Below, in pieces: positions 10,712-25,700 of a DNA stretch of 64,000 nucleotides (positions are counted from its first letter, which is position 1; each line of letters begins with the position of its first letter). This stretch comes from Halichoerus grypus (lineage: Eukaryota > Chordata > Mammalia > Carnivora > Phocidae), in NCBI RefSeq assembly GCF_964656455.1, contig NC_135718.1:56116975-56180974 (forward strand), in the 5' to 3' direction. The notes under the pieces were generated by a model, which searched no databases, was not told the DNA's origin, and saw only the letters and a list, made by a program, of their open reading frames with translations. Made by a program: the position numbers and the translations under genes.

Positions 10712-13700
10712 CTTTGAGGAAAGAAAATACCAAGTATCTGTTTCATTAAAATTAGTGAAAAAGACTTATTTTGTATATATTTTTTCTATTTGTTCAAGAA
10801 TCGACCTTTCTGGCATACAATAAAACAATTCTCCCCAAACCCACTTAAAAACAATATACAAATGGCCATCAACAGGTGAAAGGATAAACAAATTGTAGTA
10901 TATTTATACAATATAATACTATTCAATAATTAAAAGGAGCTAAAAAAAAGAGAAAAGAATCAACTACTGATACATGCAACAATATGGATTAATCTCAAAA
11001 CATATGCTAGGTAAATGAAGCCTTACAGAAAGAGAATACACACAGGATTCCATTTATATCAAGCTCTAGAATAGGCAAAGCTAATCTACGGTAGAAAAAA
11101 TTCAGAACAAGGGCGCCTGGGTGGCTCAGTCAGTTAAGTGGCTGACTCTTGATCTCAGCTCAGGTCTCAATCTCAGGGTCGTGAGTTTAAGCCCCATGTT
11201 TTTAAGTAGGCTCCATGCCCACTTTAAAAAAAAAAAAAGAAAAGAAAAGAAAAAGAAAAGTAATCAGAACAGTAGCTATCTCTGGATGGGGGACTTGACT
11301 GAGTAGGGACATGAGGGAAATTTCTGGGATGATGGTAATATTTCTATATTTGGGTAGGGGTTTGGGTGATACACATGTTACGAATTTGTCAAAACTGAAC
11401 AAATGTACTTAAAATTCTGGGTTTATTGTATGTAAATCTTATCTTTTAAAAACTAAATATTATATGAACCTCAAAAATATACTAACTAAAAGAAGCCCAA
11501 CACAAAAAAGTCACATATTATATGATCACATTTATATGAAGTATCCAAAATAGGTAAGTCCCTAGGGACAGAAAGCAGATTGGTGATGCCAGGGGCTAGG
11601 AAAAAGGGAGAATGGGGAGGAACTAACTGCTTCATGGTTATGGGGTTTCCTTTTGGGGTGATGAAGTTCTGGAAGTAGAGAGAAGCTATGGTTGCACAAC
11701 ATCATGTATGTACAGACACTCAATTGTATATGTTATATACAGTTTATTTAATTATGTGAATTTTGCCTCAAAAAATTTGAAAATATTGAACTCTAGTTAA
11801 CAATATACATGCTAAAGTACTTATGAGGAACTATGCTCATTTCTGCAATATGAAAGGAATAAAAAAGGTGGATGTAAGTGAAATATAAAGTAAAATTCAT
11901 ATATAGTGAAATATTAATGGTAGGCTCTAGCTGGTGGCTATATGAGTGGTCATTGTAAAACTCTTTTGACTTGGGGCACCTGGTGGATCAGTCGGTTAAA
12001 AAGTGTCTGCCTTCTGCTCAGGTCATGATCCCAGGGTCCTGGGATTGAGTCCCGCCTCGGGCTCCCCGTTTTTCCCCCTGCCTGCTGCTCCCCCTGCTTA
12101 TTTTGTTATTTAACAAAATAAAATACTTAAAAAATAATAAAATGAAATAAAAGTAAAAAGAATTAAAAAAATAAAATCTTTAAAACAATAATGTTGGGGA
12201 GGTGGATGGGGAGATGGGGTAACTGGGTGATGGGCTTTAAAGAGGCCACTTAATGCAATGAGCACTGGGTGTTACGTGCAACTGATGAATCTCTAAATTC
12301 TACCCCTGAAACTAATAATACAGTATATGTTAACTAAATTGATTTTTAAGTAAAGAATTTTTAAAACAGTAATAATAATAAATAAAACAATGTTGGAGGA
12401 AAACTGATGTTGTATATTCTAAATCTGTGCATTTTAACATGTATCTCAAAAAATTGTTTTTAAAATGTAATACATATTAATTACAGAGCACCTAGAAAAC
12501 AGAAAAGAACAAAGAAGAAACCAAAGAATCATTTGTACCACCTATGACAAAGTCTTGCTTCTTCCCCATTCTCAAAAAAACAAAACAAAACAAGAATCTA
12601 AATCTGATCAAGCCTCACAATCCAACCATCAATTCACAGGAAAATGAAGGTGGAGGGACATGTTAAATAATACCCACAGAAATGCAAATCAGCTAAATTG
12701 AGACTGTGGGAAATTCTTCATTTGAAAAATGATCATTTCCTTTTAACAAAAAATTAGAAGAAAAAAGAGACAGAGGAACATGTAGATTATAAAAGATTTA
12801 AGAGAAAAATAAACCAGTGGCAATTTATCTTTTTTTAAGTAGGCAGGGCTTGAAAGTCCTAACCCTGAGATCAAGACCTGAGCTGAAATCAAGAGTTGGG
12901 CGCTTAAACTGACTTGAGCCACCCCAGCACCCCAAACCAGTGGCAATTTAAAGATCTTATTTGGATCCAGACTGAAACTATTTAAAAAAAAAAAAGACAA
13001 CTAGGGTAATGTGGATACTAGGTATTTAATAATACTAAAGAACTACTGGGTTTTTCCTACTGTGATAATAACTGTGGTTTTGTTTTGTTTTTTGAAGAAT
13101 ACTTATCCTTTATTTATTTTTTAAAGATTTTATTTATTTGTGAGAGCGAAAGTGAGGGAGAGCACAGAGGGAGAGTGAGCAGCAGAGCAGGGAGCTGAGC
13201 AGGGAGCCCGATGTGGGGCTCGATCCCAGGACCCTGGGGATCATGACCTGAGCCGAAGGCAGATGCTTAACTGACTGAGCCACACAGGTGCCCCAAAAGA
13301 ATACTTACCCTTTAAAAATTATATACAATTACATGAAAATGAAAGGATGACTGGATTGCTTCAAAGGTAGGAATGAGGGACGCCTGGGTGGCTCAGTCGG
13401 TTAAGCAGCTGCCTTCGGCTGAGGTCATGATCCCAGGGTCCAGGGATCGAGCACCACATCAGGCTCCCTACTCAGCGGGGAGCCTATTTCTCCCTCTGCC
13501 TGCCGCTCCCCCTGCTTGTGCTCTCTCTGACAAATAAATAAATAAAATCTTAAAAAAAAAAAAAAAGAAAGGTAGGAATGAAGAAGGTATGGGGGTTTAG
13601 AAAAGATCATCCTTAAAGCCTGGTGATGGGTACATCAGGTCCCTTATAAATACTCAATTTCTGCATATGTTCGAAAACATCCTTAATAAATTTTTTTCAC

Positions 13701-16700
13701 TGATACATTTTACTCCCAGAAAATTTTCAGCCAGGGGTGCCTGAGTGGCTCAGTCGGTTGGGCGTCTGCCTTCAGCTCAGGTCATGATGCCGGGGCCCTT
13801 GGATCAAGCCCCGCATCGGGCTCTCTGCTCTGCGGAGAGCCTGCTTCTCCCTCTGCCTGCTACTCTGCCTATCTGTGCTCTCTGTCAAATAAATAAATAA
13901 AATCTTTAAAAAAAAAAAAAAAAAAGAAAGAAAATTTTCAGCCATTACAAAATACAAAAGCAAGCTTCCTTTCACTATTCTGTACTGTAAGTTCTCTTTT
14001 CCAGAAGTGATTATTACCAGTAATTTGCTATTTCTCTTTCCAACCTATCTTTATACATTTACATAAATATCTAAAGAATCCATTTAGCATTATTTGTCTA
14101 TTTTTTGGAAAATATAGTATAACTCTAGGGGCGCCCGGGTGGCTTAGGCAGTTAAGTGTCTGTCCTTCGGCTCAGGTCATGATCTCTAGATATATATATA
14201 TATAGTATAATTCTATATGTATCATTTTGTAATTTAGTTTTTGCCACTCAAATTCATTCTTTTTTTTTAAAGATTTTATGTATTTATTTGACAGAGAGAG
14301 AGAGCACAAGCAGGGGGAGCAGCAGAGGGAGAGGGAGAAGTAGTCTCCCCACTGAACAGGGAGCCCGATGCGGGGCTTGATCCCAGGATCCTGGGATCAT
14401 GACCTGAGCCGAAGGCAGACGCTTAACTGAGCCACCCAAGCGCCCCCAAATTCATTCTTTTTAACCATTCCACTGTACTTATACATTATATTATTGCTTA
14501 TTTAGACTATTTTTATTTATGTACACATACACATATCCGTACATCTATTAAATGGAAAGTGACGTATACGGTACCTTTCATAAATGCAAATATTACCTTA
14601 ATTCCATTCCAATCTCTTTTCCGTTTTCTTTCCTTTCCTTTTAAGTAAGTTCTACATCCAACATGGGACTCAAACTCATGACCCTGAGATCAAGTCACAC
14701 TTTCTGACTGAGCCAGCCAGGCACCACCCCCCCTTAATTTTTTTTTTAAATATACTATTAGTTTGAATTTTTATGGAGTGAAAATTATCCTTTTCCTTTA
14801 TGGTATCTTCTTCTGACTTTATGTTTAGAAAAGCTTTCCCTTTCCTGAAATCAACTGTTCATCTACACTGCTTTAAATGATTTTATGGCTCACTTTTTAA
14901 AATTCTTTTGAGGGGGCACCTGGGTGGCGCAGTCAAGTGTCTGACTCTTGGTTTTGGCTCAGGTCATGATCTTGGAGTCGTGGGATCGAGCCCCACTTTG
15001 GGCTCGGCGCTCAGCACAGTCTACTTGTGACTCTCTCTCCCTCAGCCCCTCCTCCCACCCCATGCACACGCGCTCTCTCTCTTAAATAAATCTTTAAAAA
15101 AATAAATTCTTTTGAGAATTTTTTTGGTATAGGGTATGAGATGGAGATCTAACTTTTTCACCTAAGCTTTTAACACATTATCCCAGTGCTATTCTCTTCA
15201 AATTGATATTAACTGCCCCCTTTGTCCTTTTCTACATACTTTAAGTCTCTCTCTACAGCTGCCTGTATATCACTTGTTAGGACTTGTCTGTTAACATACT
15301 TTTCTTCTCTGATTTATTCTATTCTACTCCTCTGTCTCAGACCATAGAAATACACAGGTATCTTACTGACTAAAGGCAAAAAGAAAGATTTGGGGATGCC
15401 TGGGTGGCTCAGTCAGTTAAGCATCTGCCTTCAGCTCAGGTCATGATCCCAAGAGTCCTAGGATGTGTCCCACACCAGGCTCCTTGCTCAGCAGGGAGCC
15501 TGCTTCTCCCTCTGCCTGCCACTCCCCCTGCTTGTGCGTGTGTGCTCTCTCTCTCTGACAAATAAATGAATAATCTTAGAAAGAAAGGGAAAGGGAAAGG
15601 GAAGGGATGGGATTTGGCCTGAACTAGTACCCAAAACTTAAGTTTAGCTTCAACAAATTTCAAATACCAACTAAAAGCTACAATCTATCATGCCAGAAAG
15701 CTACTTACTTCCACAGTAGTTGCAGCCTTTTGAGTCATTTTTCCAACAAGGTCAACCTGTTCGTATCTGGATTTCATGTATTTTTTTGCAACTTTGTATA
15801 CCCACTGTGGGCAAGTTGCAGAAAAAAGTAAAGTCTGAGGATTGTCTTCAGAATCTTAAATAAACAAAAAAAAAATCAAATGCTTTCTTAACATCCATGA
15901 TGTAGTCAGCTCTTGAAAATCTCCCCCAAACTTCAAAGAAATCATAAAAAATTCAAAATTTGGGGTCCATTTTGAACATACAAACTTCATTACAATTATT
16001 AAAACTTTCAACTTTCAAAACTGGGGGAAAATATGAAGAAAACTGACCCCAGAAAAAAGGTGAGAATTTAAAAAGGGACAATGAGCAAAGAAATCACTAA
16101 AATGAGTTAGTAATAAATCTACTGACTATAAAAAATAATACATGAAAGAAAGCATAGGAAGCTAACAAACAGTTAAAGGTCGCCATTGTACTTTCTTGTT
16201 CAGGAAGAGAACAGGTACCAAGTAACTTTAGCTTTGTTAGAACACTGGGGACAATATAATAATAATTATGAAATAAAAAATTTGTAAGCTTTTAAATATA
16301 AGAATAATTGCTAATGTGTTTATTTTGAATTAGGATATACCAGTTTTGTAGGATTCATGGATAATATCTTCAACTTGTTCAGCAAAACCTAAATCTAACA
16401 TTTGATCCACTTCATCAAGCACAACATGGCGCAGTTTAGAAAGATCTAATCGGCCGCTCTGCAGATGGTCTTTGATACGACCAGGAGTCCCGACCAAGAT
16501 GTCAATACCATTTCGAATATGATTAACTGTGAGAGGAGAGAAATATCAGTAATATATAAAGATCAAATATATGTTTTCACATTATTTCTTCAGATTTAAG
16601 TAGCAAATAGATCTTTGCACTACTATCATACATATTTACTCACTTTGGCTTTGATAGGATGTTCCACCATAAAAACATGCCACACTGAGTTTCCTAGTGA

Positions 16701-19700
16701 TATCTTTGAAGTCTTTGGCTACTTGGTTTGCCAGTTCCCTTGTAGGAGCCAAAACAAGAACCTAAGCAAGAGGTTTAAAAAATAAAAAGATACTTTTCTA
16801 AAAACATCTAAATTCAAACTGAGAAGACTTTAAGGTGCATTTAAAACTAGGAATCTCAACATTAAAGTCATAGTATTTAAAGACAGAGCACATACACACA
16901 CAAAAATTAATTAAAAAATAAAGACAACACAAATGACAACAAGAACAATAACTTAGATTTATAATACCCTCCCCTCCCCTCTTCCTTCAGGTCTCTCTTC
17001 AAAACTCACTTTCTCAATGAGGTTCTTAACCCTCTTTTCATATGCTTCACTCCTCCCTTAACTGTTTCTCCTTAGCACTCATGTCATGTAAAATATTTAT
17101 GTTTTATTTATTTGTTTACTGTCTGTCTCATGCACTAAAATATTAGCTCCATGGCGACAGGGATTTACGTTAATTTAAGTTACTGTATTCCTTACACTTC
17201 AAACAGTGCCTGGCACAGAACTAGTGCTTTACGTGAATTACATAATTCAATCCTCACTAAAACCCTATGAGGTGGCATTATTATCCTAATTGTACAGATG
17301 AGGAACCTGAGTCTCAGAGAAGTTAAGAGTTTTGCCCAAGATCAAACAGCCAGAAGTGGTGGAGCTGGACGCTCCAATGATGTCCTTCTAGCATAAAAGC
17401 TTTTTAAGGCAGTGTTGGAACGTGTCCTATTTCTATTACTTGCAGTCTTTCCTAATTTCACCTAAGAAAAAAAACTCTCTAAAAAAGGTATTTCCTGTTG
17501 GCCAACCTAATCCAAGACCATTATGACTTAATTATATTAATACATGTGAATTTACTTTCATATTGCAATACCATTTAGGAGTCTCAAAGAACAAATTACT
17601 TTTAGTCACATATCTGTTCAAATTATGATACTGATTGTTTTTCTTCTTCACTTTTATTAACCTTAAAGTGAATACAGGTTCTGAAAACATCAAATTTTAG
17701 GCTAAAATTTCACTAAGTCCTCTCTGTTCTCTACTACAATTAAGACAGATCTCCAGTACCCCAATAACATAGGGACTAACAAAATCATTTCTATAATCTC
17801 TTCTTAAAAAGTCAACCAGTGAAACAGATGATATTATTACTGAATGATTAAATAAATGAATACCTCTTTAGCAAATTCATTGTTTAAAAGCAAAGATCAA
17901 GACTGAAAAAAAAGAAGAGAAGGTCACTAAATCTACTCACTATAAATATACCTAAAATTAAACATGCTGGCTTCATAACATACATTTATCAGACATCTAT
18001 GGACCCATACACATTACATTCATACGCAAAATAACCACTTCATTCAACTTTACTTGAGATTTATGTTAAAAATCAACTAATTTTTGCTTTAGGATCTAAA
18101 TTTTTACTTTATGCCACAGAGCTAACTTTTCTATCTTGGGGGTACTTGAACTTAAGATCAGTATATTCTTCTTTTCCCTTTCCATTAATGTTTTAAACCT
18201 TTTACTCCCTGTAATGGTTACCTTTGGTGAGCGGCTTTTTTTAATTGTCTCTTGATTTCTTTGGAGTCTTTCAATCAAGGGGATGGCAAAAGAGAATGTC
18301 TTTCCTGTTCCTGTCCGTGCTTGAGCAATTAAATCTTTTCCTTCATATACAGGACCAAAGGTCTTAACTTGAATAGGAAAGAGATATGATACCCCTCGAC
18401 CTGTAAAATGAGATTTCATTGAAATATATTTAAGATTAGCTTTAGGAAAAAATATTTTTATTTGAAAATGACAACCCAGATTCCTCAACGTCAGCCTAAA
18501 AATACAATACCTAGTGATATTTACAGTTATTCCTACCGCAAAGAGGAATTAAAAAAAAAAAAAATTGTTCTGACACTTCTGACAAATACATACAATTATT
18601 TAAAGTTAAACACCGGTTAGAATATCAAAAAGGATGATGTAGAAATAACTGCAATTAAAGAACAGCTATTTCTCTTATGCTTCCTATATTCTCCTTTTGG
18701 TCAGAAGAGGCAAAGATTTTTTATAAAATCCTAGTTGTAGATTTTCAGTTGTATATCCGTTAAAATTCATAGTACCTTTTAGAAGCTTTATTGTCTCTTC
18801 AGAAATAGGGAAATTGGAGAAGGCTCCTTCTTTCTGTTCACGTGTTAGGGTCTGTCAAAATGAAATCAAAGTTCTAACTAATATAGTTCATATTCAACTA
18901 GATATTTAGAATCTTACTCATTTACCATTTTTCGTTTTAGTGAATGAGCTAACAAATCAACTTTAGTTAGTACCTGCAAAAATTCTATAGATTAACTTAC
19001 ATGATACATTAGTGGAAGACCCTTTTAATTTCAAAAGTATCCCTTTAAATAGCAAGTTTACTCAATACATTTTCCCACAGTACATTTTATTTCTTTTTTC
19101 TCATTTTTCTTTTTTTTGGGGGGGGGATGGGGTAGAGGGAGAGAGAGAGAGAGAGAATCTTAAGCAGGCTCCAGGCCCAGCATGAAGCCCAACACCAGGC
19201 TCCATGAGATCACAACCTGAGCCGAAATCAAGAGTCGGACACTTAACCGACTGAGCCACCCCAGCGCCCCTCCCACAGTACATTTTAAAATTATTAACTC
19301 ACAAATAAAACTCCCTTTGGAAATACATCTACTACATAAATCAAAATATATTTCCATTTGATTGAGACATTACAGAAGAGCTATTTGATCATCTAAGTCA
19401 TATTCACAGATACAGACAATATTAATTACAAGGTCTAACAGAAGCCTACAAACCAACCTAAAAAAAATTACACAATGAGGAAAGTAAATTGTTTCTAAAA
19501 ATAAATGTTAAAAAAAAGTTGTTCTATGGCTCTAAATAGCATGTTTTAGGTCACCAAAACAAAGAAAAGTTCCTGTAAGCTTGAAAATTTCTTTAACACA
19601 TACACAGGTTAGCATGACATAATCATTTAACATCTACTGAAAACTTTGTATACTAGTCAATGTGTATATAGAACGAAGACAATACATCTGTTAACTTTAT

Positions 19701-22700
19701 TATTGCTATGTTTAAAGAAAGTAGTTCCAGAACCATACACAATAGCAGTTTCAAACAGAGAACCAGATAAAAGACATAATATCAAACTGAAATTGTAAGC
19801 CATTTAAGTAAACCTCAAGGCTATTATCTTAAGATTAAAAAGAAAAAGAAATTTATTACAAAAGTAATACATTTTCATTGTAGAAGCCACATATAAACAG
19901 AAATAAAACTATAATCCAGTCAGCTAAAGCCACATTTGAAACAAACACTCCTCCAAACCTCAGTCTATGCACATATAAATTTTATTTATTTATTTATTTT
20001 TAAGTAATCTCCACATCTAACATGGGGCTCAAACTCATGACGTTGAGATTAAGTCACATGCTCTACCAATTGAGCCAGTCAGGCACCCCTAAATGTTTTT
20101 AAATAAAAACAATACTGTATATACTGTATTGTAATGTGTTTTTTTCATTTAATAGGATACACTGAATACCTTTTAGTAATTTTTATTTATTTTTTTGAAC
20201 TCATGACCCTGAGATCAAGAGTTACATGCTCTACTGAGCCAGCCAGGCACCCCCTGAATACCTTTTTAACACTCTTCTACAACTTTTAGGATAGATGTCA
20301 TCTATTGCATAGATCTAGCATATTTTCTAAAATCAACTGCCTACTATCAGACATTTAGGATGCATAAATTTTTTGCTAGTATCAACAACACTGTGATAAG
20401 AGTTTCATACATCCCTGCACACCTCATGATTATCTCTTTAGGAAGATAAATGCCTAGAAGTAGAATTCCTGAACCCAAGTGTGATCTAAAAAAATAATAA
20501 ACAATTAAGCCTATTATAATACAGAGCATTGTACCGGGTAAAATCCCAACAGAGCAAAAGCAACCCCGTACATTCTGCTACTAGCAATACAAATTTGTAG
20601 GGCCTTATTTAGATCAACTCTCTAACATATGTGCTTCCTGACAAATACCAAATTCACAAATAAAAAAATGCCATATTTTAAGGCAAAAATTCAACATGTT
20701 TTCCCAAAGCTCTCCAAAGATTACACATTAAATTAGGCTCAGATGTATTTAAATTATTGGCAACCATCAGATTTTAAAATATAAAGAACTACTGATTACC
20801 AAGAATTATCAAGACTATCAATGTTGTTTCTTTCGGAGGACTTGAGTTACTGACAATTTATGATACCTAGACAAATCTATGAACTCTGCTAGAGGAAAAC
20901 TGCAAGAACAAATTGAATAAATTCTGTGCAAGAAAATATCTACTCTAACAGGTATGGGCAAAAGCAATGGGTCCAGCAAAGCAAATTCTACACTAAGCAT
21001 GTTTTCTACACCTCCAAAAAATTAATATCCAGAACAGATTTCTTCAGATCATTTTTAGGTTTCATTTTTGTTTAAAAAATGCAAACAGCTTTAAGATTGA
21101 GTTACAATAAGATCTAAAGATCACTTAGAGTTGCTATTGTTACAGAAGCAGAAAAAGCAGAAGGCAAAATACACAAAGTCAAGAGGCTTTATGTACCTTG
21201 TTTCAGGAAGTCAGACGTCAATTCATGAGTACTGGTAGGGACTGAAATAACCATAAGAAATCAGGTAGGTGACCATCAATAAGCAATTTGGAAAAACTAT
21301 TTAGGAACCCAAATGTACAGGAAAGGTTTACATTTACATCCCCCCCCACCTCCACCCAAAGAAAAAGGCAATATAATGACAGAAACAAGGGACAAAGAAT
21401 AAAAGGCTCATCAGGTTTCAGCTGTATGAACTCCACTGTCCAACTGAGGGTACTGGACACTAAGCAGGAAACATTATGGAATCAATTCTAATTAGTCTAA
21501 AAAATCAAATTAGCCTGTATTTCAAGGATAATGGCAAATGCGTAACAAAAAGTATTCATACCTCCTCTAGTTTATTATCACTTGATTTATGAGTAGAACT
21601 ATCTAAGGATGACATTCGCTTTGATTTTTTTTCATATTCACCAATATCTCCATTTGACAGATCTTTTCTTCTTGACTTATGAGATTTAGAAAATTGATCT
21701 GAAAGTCTATTATTACATCCTTCTTCAGTGTCTCCATTTAGCTTCTCTTTCATTTTAGCTTTTTTGGTCTTGGGAGCATCCAAGTTATCTGTAACACCAT
21801 TTTCTCTTGTTTCTGATTTCTCATCTGAGTCATAATGGTGCCTTGACTTCCTTCTATCACTCTGTGGAAAAACAAAGAAGCAACAAGAGGGTCACAAGCT
21901 TTCCTCTTAAGACTCTAGAGAACTTAGAGCGTTGACTCCCCAACCAGCAAAGCTCAATCTACCATCACCTTGAAAAGTTACCTGGTAAAAATCCAGACTG
22001 GTTGCTAATGCCAAGCTTAAGCCTCACCTCTTGCTTTCTTTCTCATCCCATTTCTTGCATTCTCAAGACTTGGCCTCTAGCCCCTCTCTGATCCCATTAC
22101 ATGATTTAAGGGAAATCAAAATAGCTCCTTTCAGAAAAAGATGAGAACCCGAGATTTATAAATTAAAAAGCAAACAAACAAAAACTTCTATCTCCAAGAG
22201 AAAAAAAGTTAATAATTATTGAGTACCTACCCAGCATTGTGTAATGTGTTTTCGGCTTATCTTGTTTAAATCTTCATAACAACCCTATAAGGGAAGTACA
22301 GGTCCATAATCCCTTATCCGAAATTCCGATATCCATAAAGCTCTGAAAACCGAAAGTTTTTTGGTAACTTATTTGGAGACAAAACCTCACCTAACCTGAA
22401 CTCATTTGGTGGGAAAATTTGACTCGAACTGATGTGAGGCTATTTATAACCTTTATTTATTCCACTTAGGATGCATATTCACATTTGATATTAATGTTTT
22501 TGATTATAAATTGGGGCCCCAAACCCTACTGGGGTGTTACCCTTCTAAAAATCCCCAGAATTCTGAATCAGCCCCAAGGATTTTGGATAAGGGATAGCGA
22601 ACCTGTATTACCTTTGTACCTTTGCCATTTTACTGATGAGGAAACAGAAGTTCTTAGAGGTAAGTAACTTGCCAAAGACTCACATGCAGGATTTCCTTCA

Positions 22701-25700
22701 AGTGGAAGTGCTAGTAATCAAGCTCTGTCTAATTTGAAAGCCCATGCTCTTTTCACATCATGTTTCCTCTTTGAACTTTGATAATTAACAGGTTAAAGAA
22801 TATACAAACCAAACAAAACTGTCATTCACGTAAAGCTCCAATTGTTATACTCCCATGGAAAGGCAAGTATATGTAATCCTTGAAACTTTAATTTTAAAGT
22901 TTTTTAGTTAATTATTAGAACTTAAAAAAAAAAAGACAACTCTGCAACTTGAGTTTTAAAATGCCAAACTGGGGGTGCCTGGGTGGCTCAGTCGTTAAGC
23001 GTCTGCCTTCAGCTCAGGTCATGATCTCAGGGTCCTGGGATCGAGCCCCGCATCGGGCTCCCTGCTCGGCAGGAAGCCTGCTTCTCCCTCTCCCACTGCC
23101 CCTGCTTGTGTTCCCTCTCTCTCTCTGTCAAATAAATGGATAAAATCTTTAAAAATTAAAAAAAAAAATGCCAAACTGGTGACCAACCAGTGTTTTAATA
23201 TGTGCAAACAGCAAGAAATTATTTGGCAATTTAACACTTCGAAATTACTTGGTCAAATGTTCAAAATAAATTACAAAGTAGTTATTAGTGATAGCAAAAA
23301 CTACCACCACCAAAATTTTCACCAGGATTTACATAAATTTTACAGAGTACTTTCACATACAATTTTCTCATCCATAAAATGGAGGAGATGCTGTGAAAAC
23401 AGAATAACATATGTGAAAATGCTTTGTAAACAGTAGAGCTTTACATTAACATAAGTTATACAGTTACATGTTACAACATTTGATCTTTCATTAACTGAAC
23501 TAGCCCACATCTCCCCAAACCAACAAGTTCTATAGAAAAACAAGGTTATTTACAGAGCCAGCCTTGGGTTAGAATCACCTTTGGGCCCCATACTTCAGGA
23601 ACATGAAGCAAGGTAAAGTGAAGACCCCAAGTCCAAACTCAGTGATATCCCAAGGTGATGAAATACATCATTCCACATCAGATCCGTAGTGAGTGCTTGA
23701 CACTGTTCACTTCCTCAGCTTCCACGACACTCTATATCCCTTCCTTATCCTCTTACACCTACCGTCTCCAATGGTTCCTCTCCCTCCTCCTTCTGTGGAT
23801 GCTCCTTAAGTCTCTGTTCTTTGTGTATACTTTCATACCATTTTCATGGCTTCAACAAACACTTCCATGCTTCTTTCCTCACCTGCACTCCAGTTTTGAG
23901 AACCTAAGGCCTAGCTCCATAGCTCTACACACCCAAACCAAAGTTATCTTCAACTCAGTGCCAGATCACTACCCGAATGCTGTTTCTATTAGTTGGTACT
24001 CCAATCTGCTTCCCAATCTTTAGTTATCCTTCATAGAGGAAAATCAACAAGTATTTCTGGAGAATCTACAACGTGAAAGCCACCAATTTAAAAGAATGTA
24101 TTGATATGTAAGGATGGACAAGTATACGGCCATTTCCCTCAAGAATCTTAGGAAACATTTTGGGGAGGATACAAAAGGGAAAAGTGAGCTAACTTTACAA
24201 AGATAGCACTGGAACAAGACTTCAAAGGGGAATGAGATTACTGGATGTGTATAGTAGAATGTTTAGAATAAACACACAGGGCTCCTGGGTGGCTCAGTTG
24301 GTTGGTTAGGTGACTGCCTTCGGCTCAGGTCATGATCCCGGGGTCCTGGGATCGAGTCCTACATTGGGCTCCCTCTGCTCTGCGGGGAGCCTGCTTCCCC
24401 CTCTGCCTCTGCCTGCCACTCCCCCTGCTTGTGCGCTCACGCTCTCTCTCTCCCTGTCAAATAAATAAAATCTTAAAAAAAAAAAAGAATAGACACATAA
24501 ACTAAACCTTGACAGAGAGATAGGATTTGTTTTTTGTTGTTGTTTTTAAGATTTTATTTATTTATTTGAGAGAGAGAGAACACGTGCACAAGCGGGGGGG
24601 GCAGCAAAGGGAGAGGGAGAAGCAGGCTCCCCGCTGAGCAGGGAGCCCAAAGCAGGGCCTAATCCCAGGACTCTGGGATCATGACCTGATCCCAAGGCAG
24701 ACACTCAACCAACTGAGCCACCCAGGCGCCCCAATAGATAGGATTTGAATGCAAAAGGAGATACAGGCATTTCAAGGGGAGCCAAAATTACAACTGCTTG
24801 GTGATTCCACTTACATAAGGTATCTAGAGAGGTGAAATTCATAGTGACAGAAAGTAGAATGGTGATTTCCAGCGACTGAGGAGAGGGGGCAATGGGAAGT
24901 TGGTGTTTAACGGGAACAGAGTTTCAGTCCCGGAGATGAATGGCGGTGATAGCTACAGAACAATGTGAATGTACTTAATGCTACAAAACTTACACTTTAA
25001 GATAGTTAAAATGGTAAATTTTATGTTATGTATATTTCACCACACAGACAAAAAATAACTGGTTGGCTGGAATGGCAAAGTTTACCTTGGTGGTAAGGTA
25101 GGAAAGGTAAGTTCTGCTCTCTGGAGCTATACAAAATATTTCCATTTTTTTGTCAAATGTCAGCCTCCAAATACAGCTTCCTCACCCACCTAAGCTCCGC
25201 TGTCTTTTCTCTGGGTCTCCTTCTTTTGAGGGTGGGGATGGGAATTCTCGGCAACCCCTCTACAGGGTCCTTGAGGGAAGGGACTTATTTGAACTCCTTG
25301 GTGCCAGCAGAGTGTGGCACAAAGTAAGCTCATTAGATACTTGTGGACTGAATGAAAATACTAACAGTAAAGCCTACTAGTGAAACAACCCACACGATCT
25401 CCATCACAGCCAACTCCTAGCAATGCTGGCTGTGACACTTTTCCTTAAGCCTCTAAACACTAGCTATCGAGGTTTGTAAACCTAAGATCTATTTCCCCAA
25501 GATTCTCCCTCACAGGTCAGGGTGACGGAGAAGTAACCCATATTCAAGGCAACCATCTTTCTTAATCATCTTCTAAGACAGCCCATAAGAACCGAACAGG
25601 CCTCGCTGCTTAAGGAAAAAGAGGAAAGAAAGAACAGATTCCGCGGTGATGGGAACTTGAGTCTGCCCATCTCTTAGGCTCCTACGGGAAGGGCTGAGGG

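Larger units (their letters stand above)
12625..13690 (+). mobile_element. Old L1M-type 3' end interrupted by three SINEs
   Basis: Same family as 9150-9998: GATCTTATTTGGATCCAGAC, TGTGATAATAACTGTGG, GAATACTTATCCTTTA and GATGGGTACATCAGG, with SINEs at 12.83, 13.12 and 13.38 kb. Confidence 0.7.

Noticed and set aside
18096..18221. C-terminal extension of DDX50 exon 4 reading through to a stop
   Set aside because: Exon 5 joins in phase at the GTAACC donor, so the extension is intronic.
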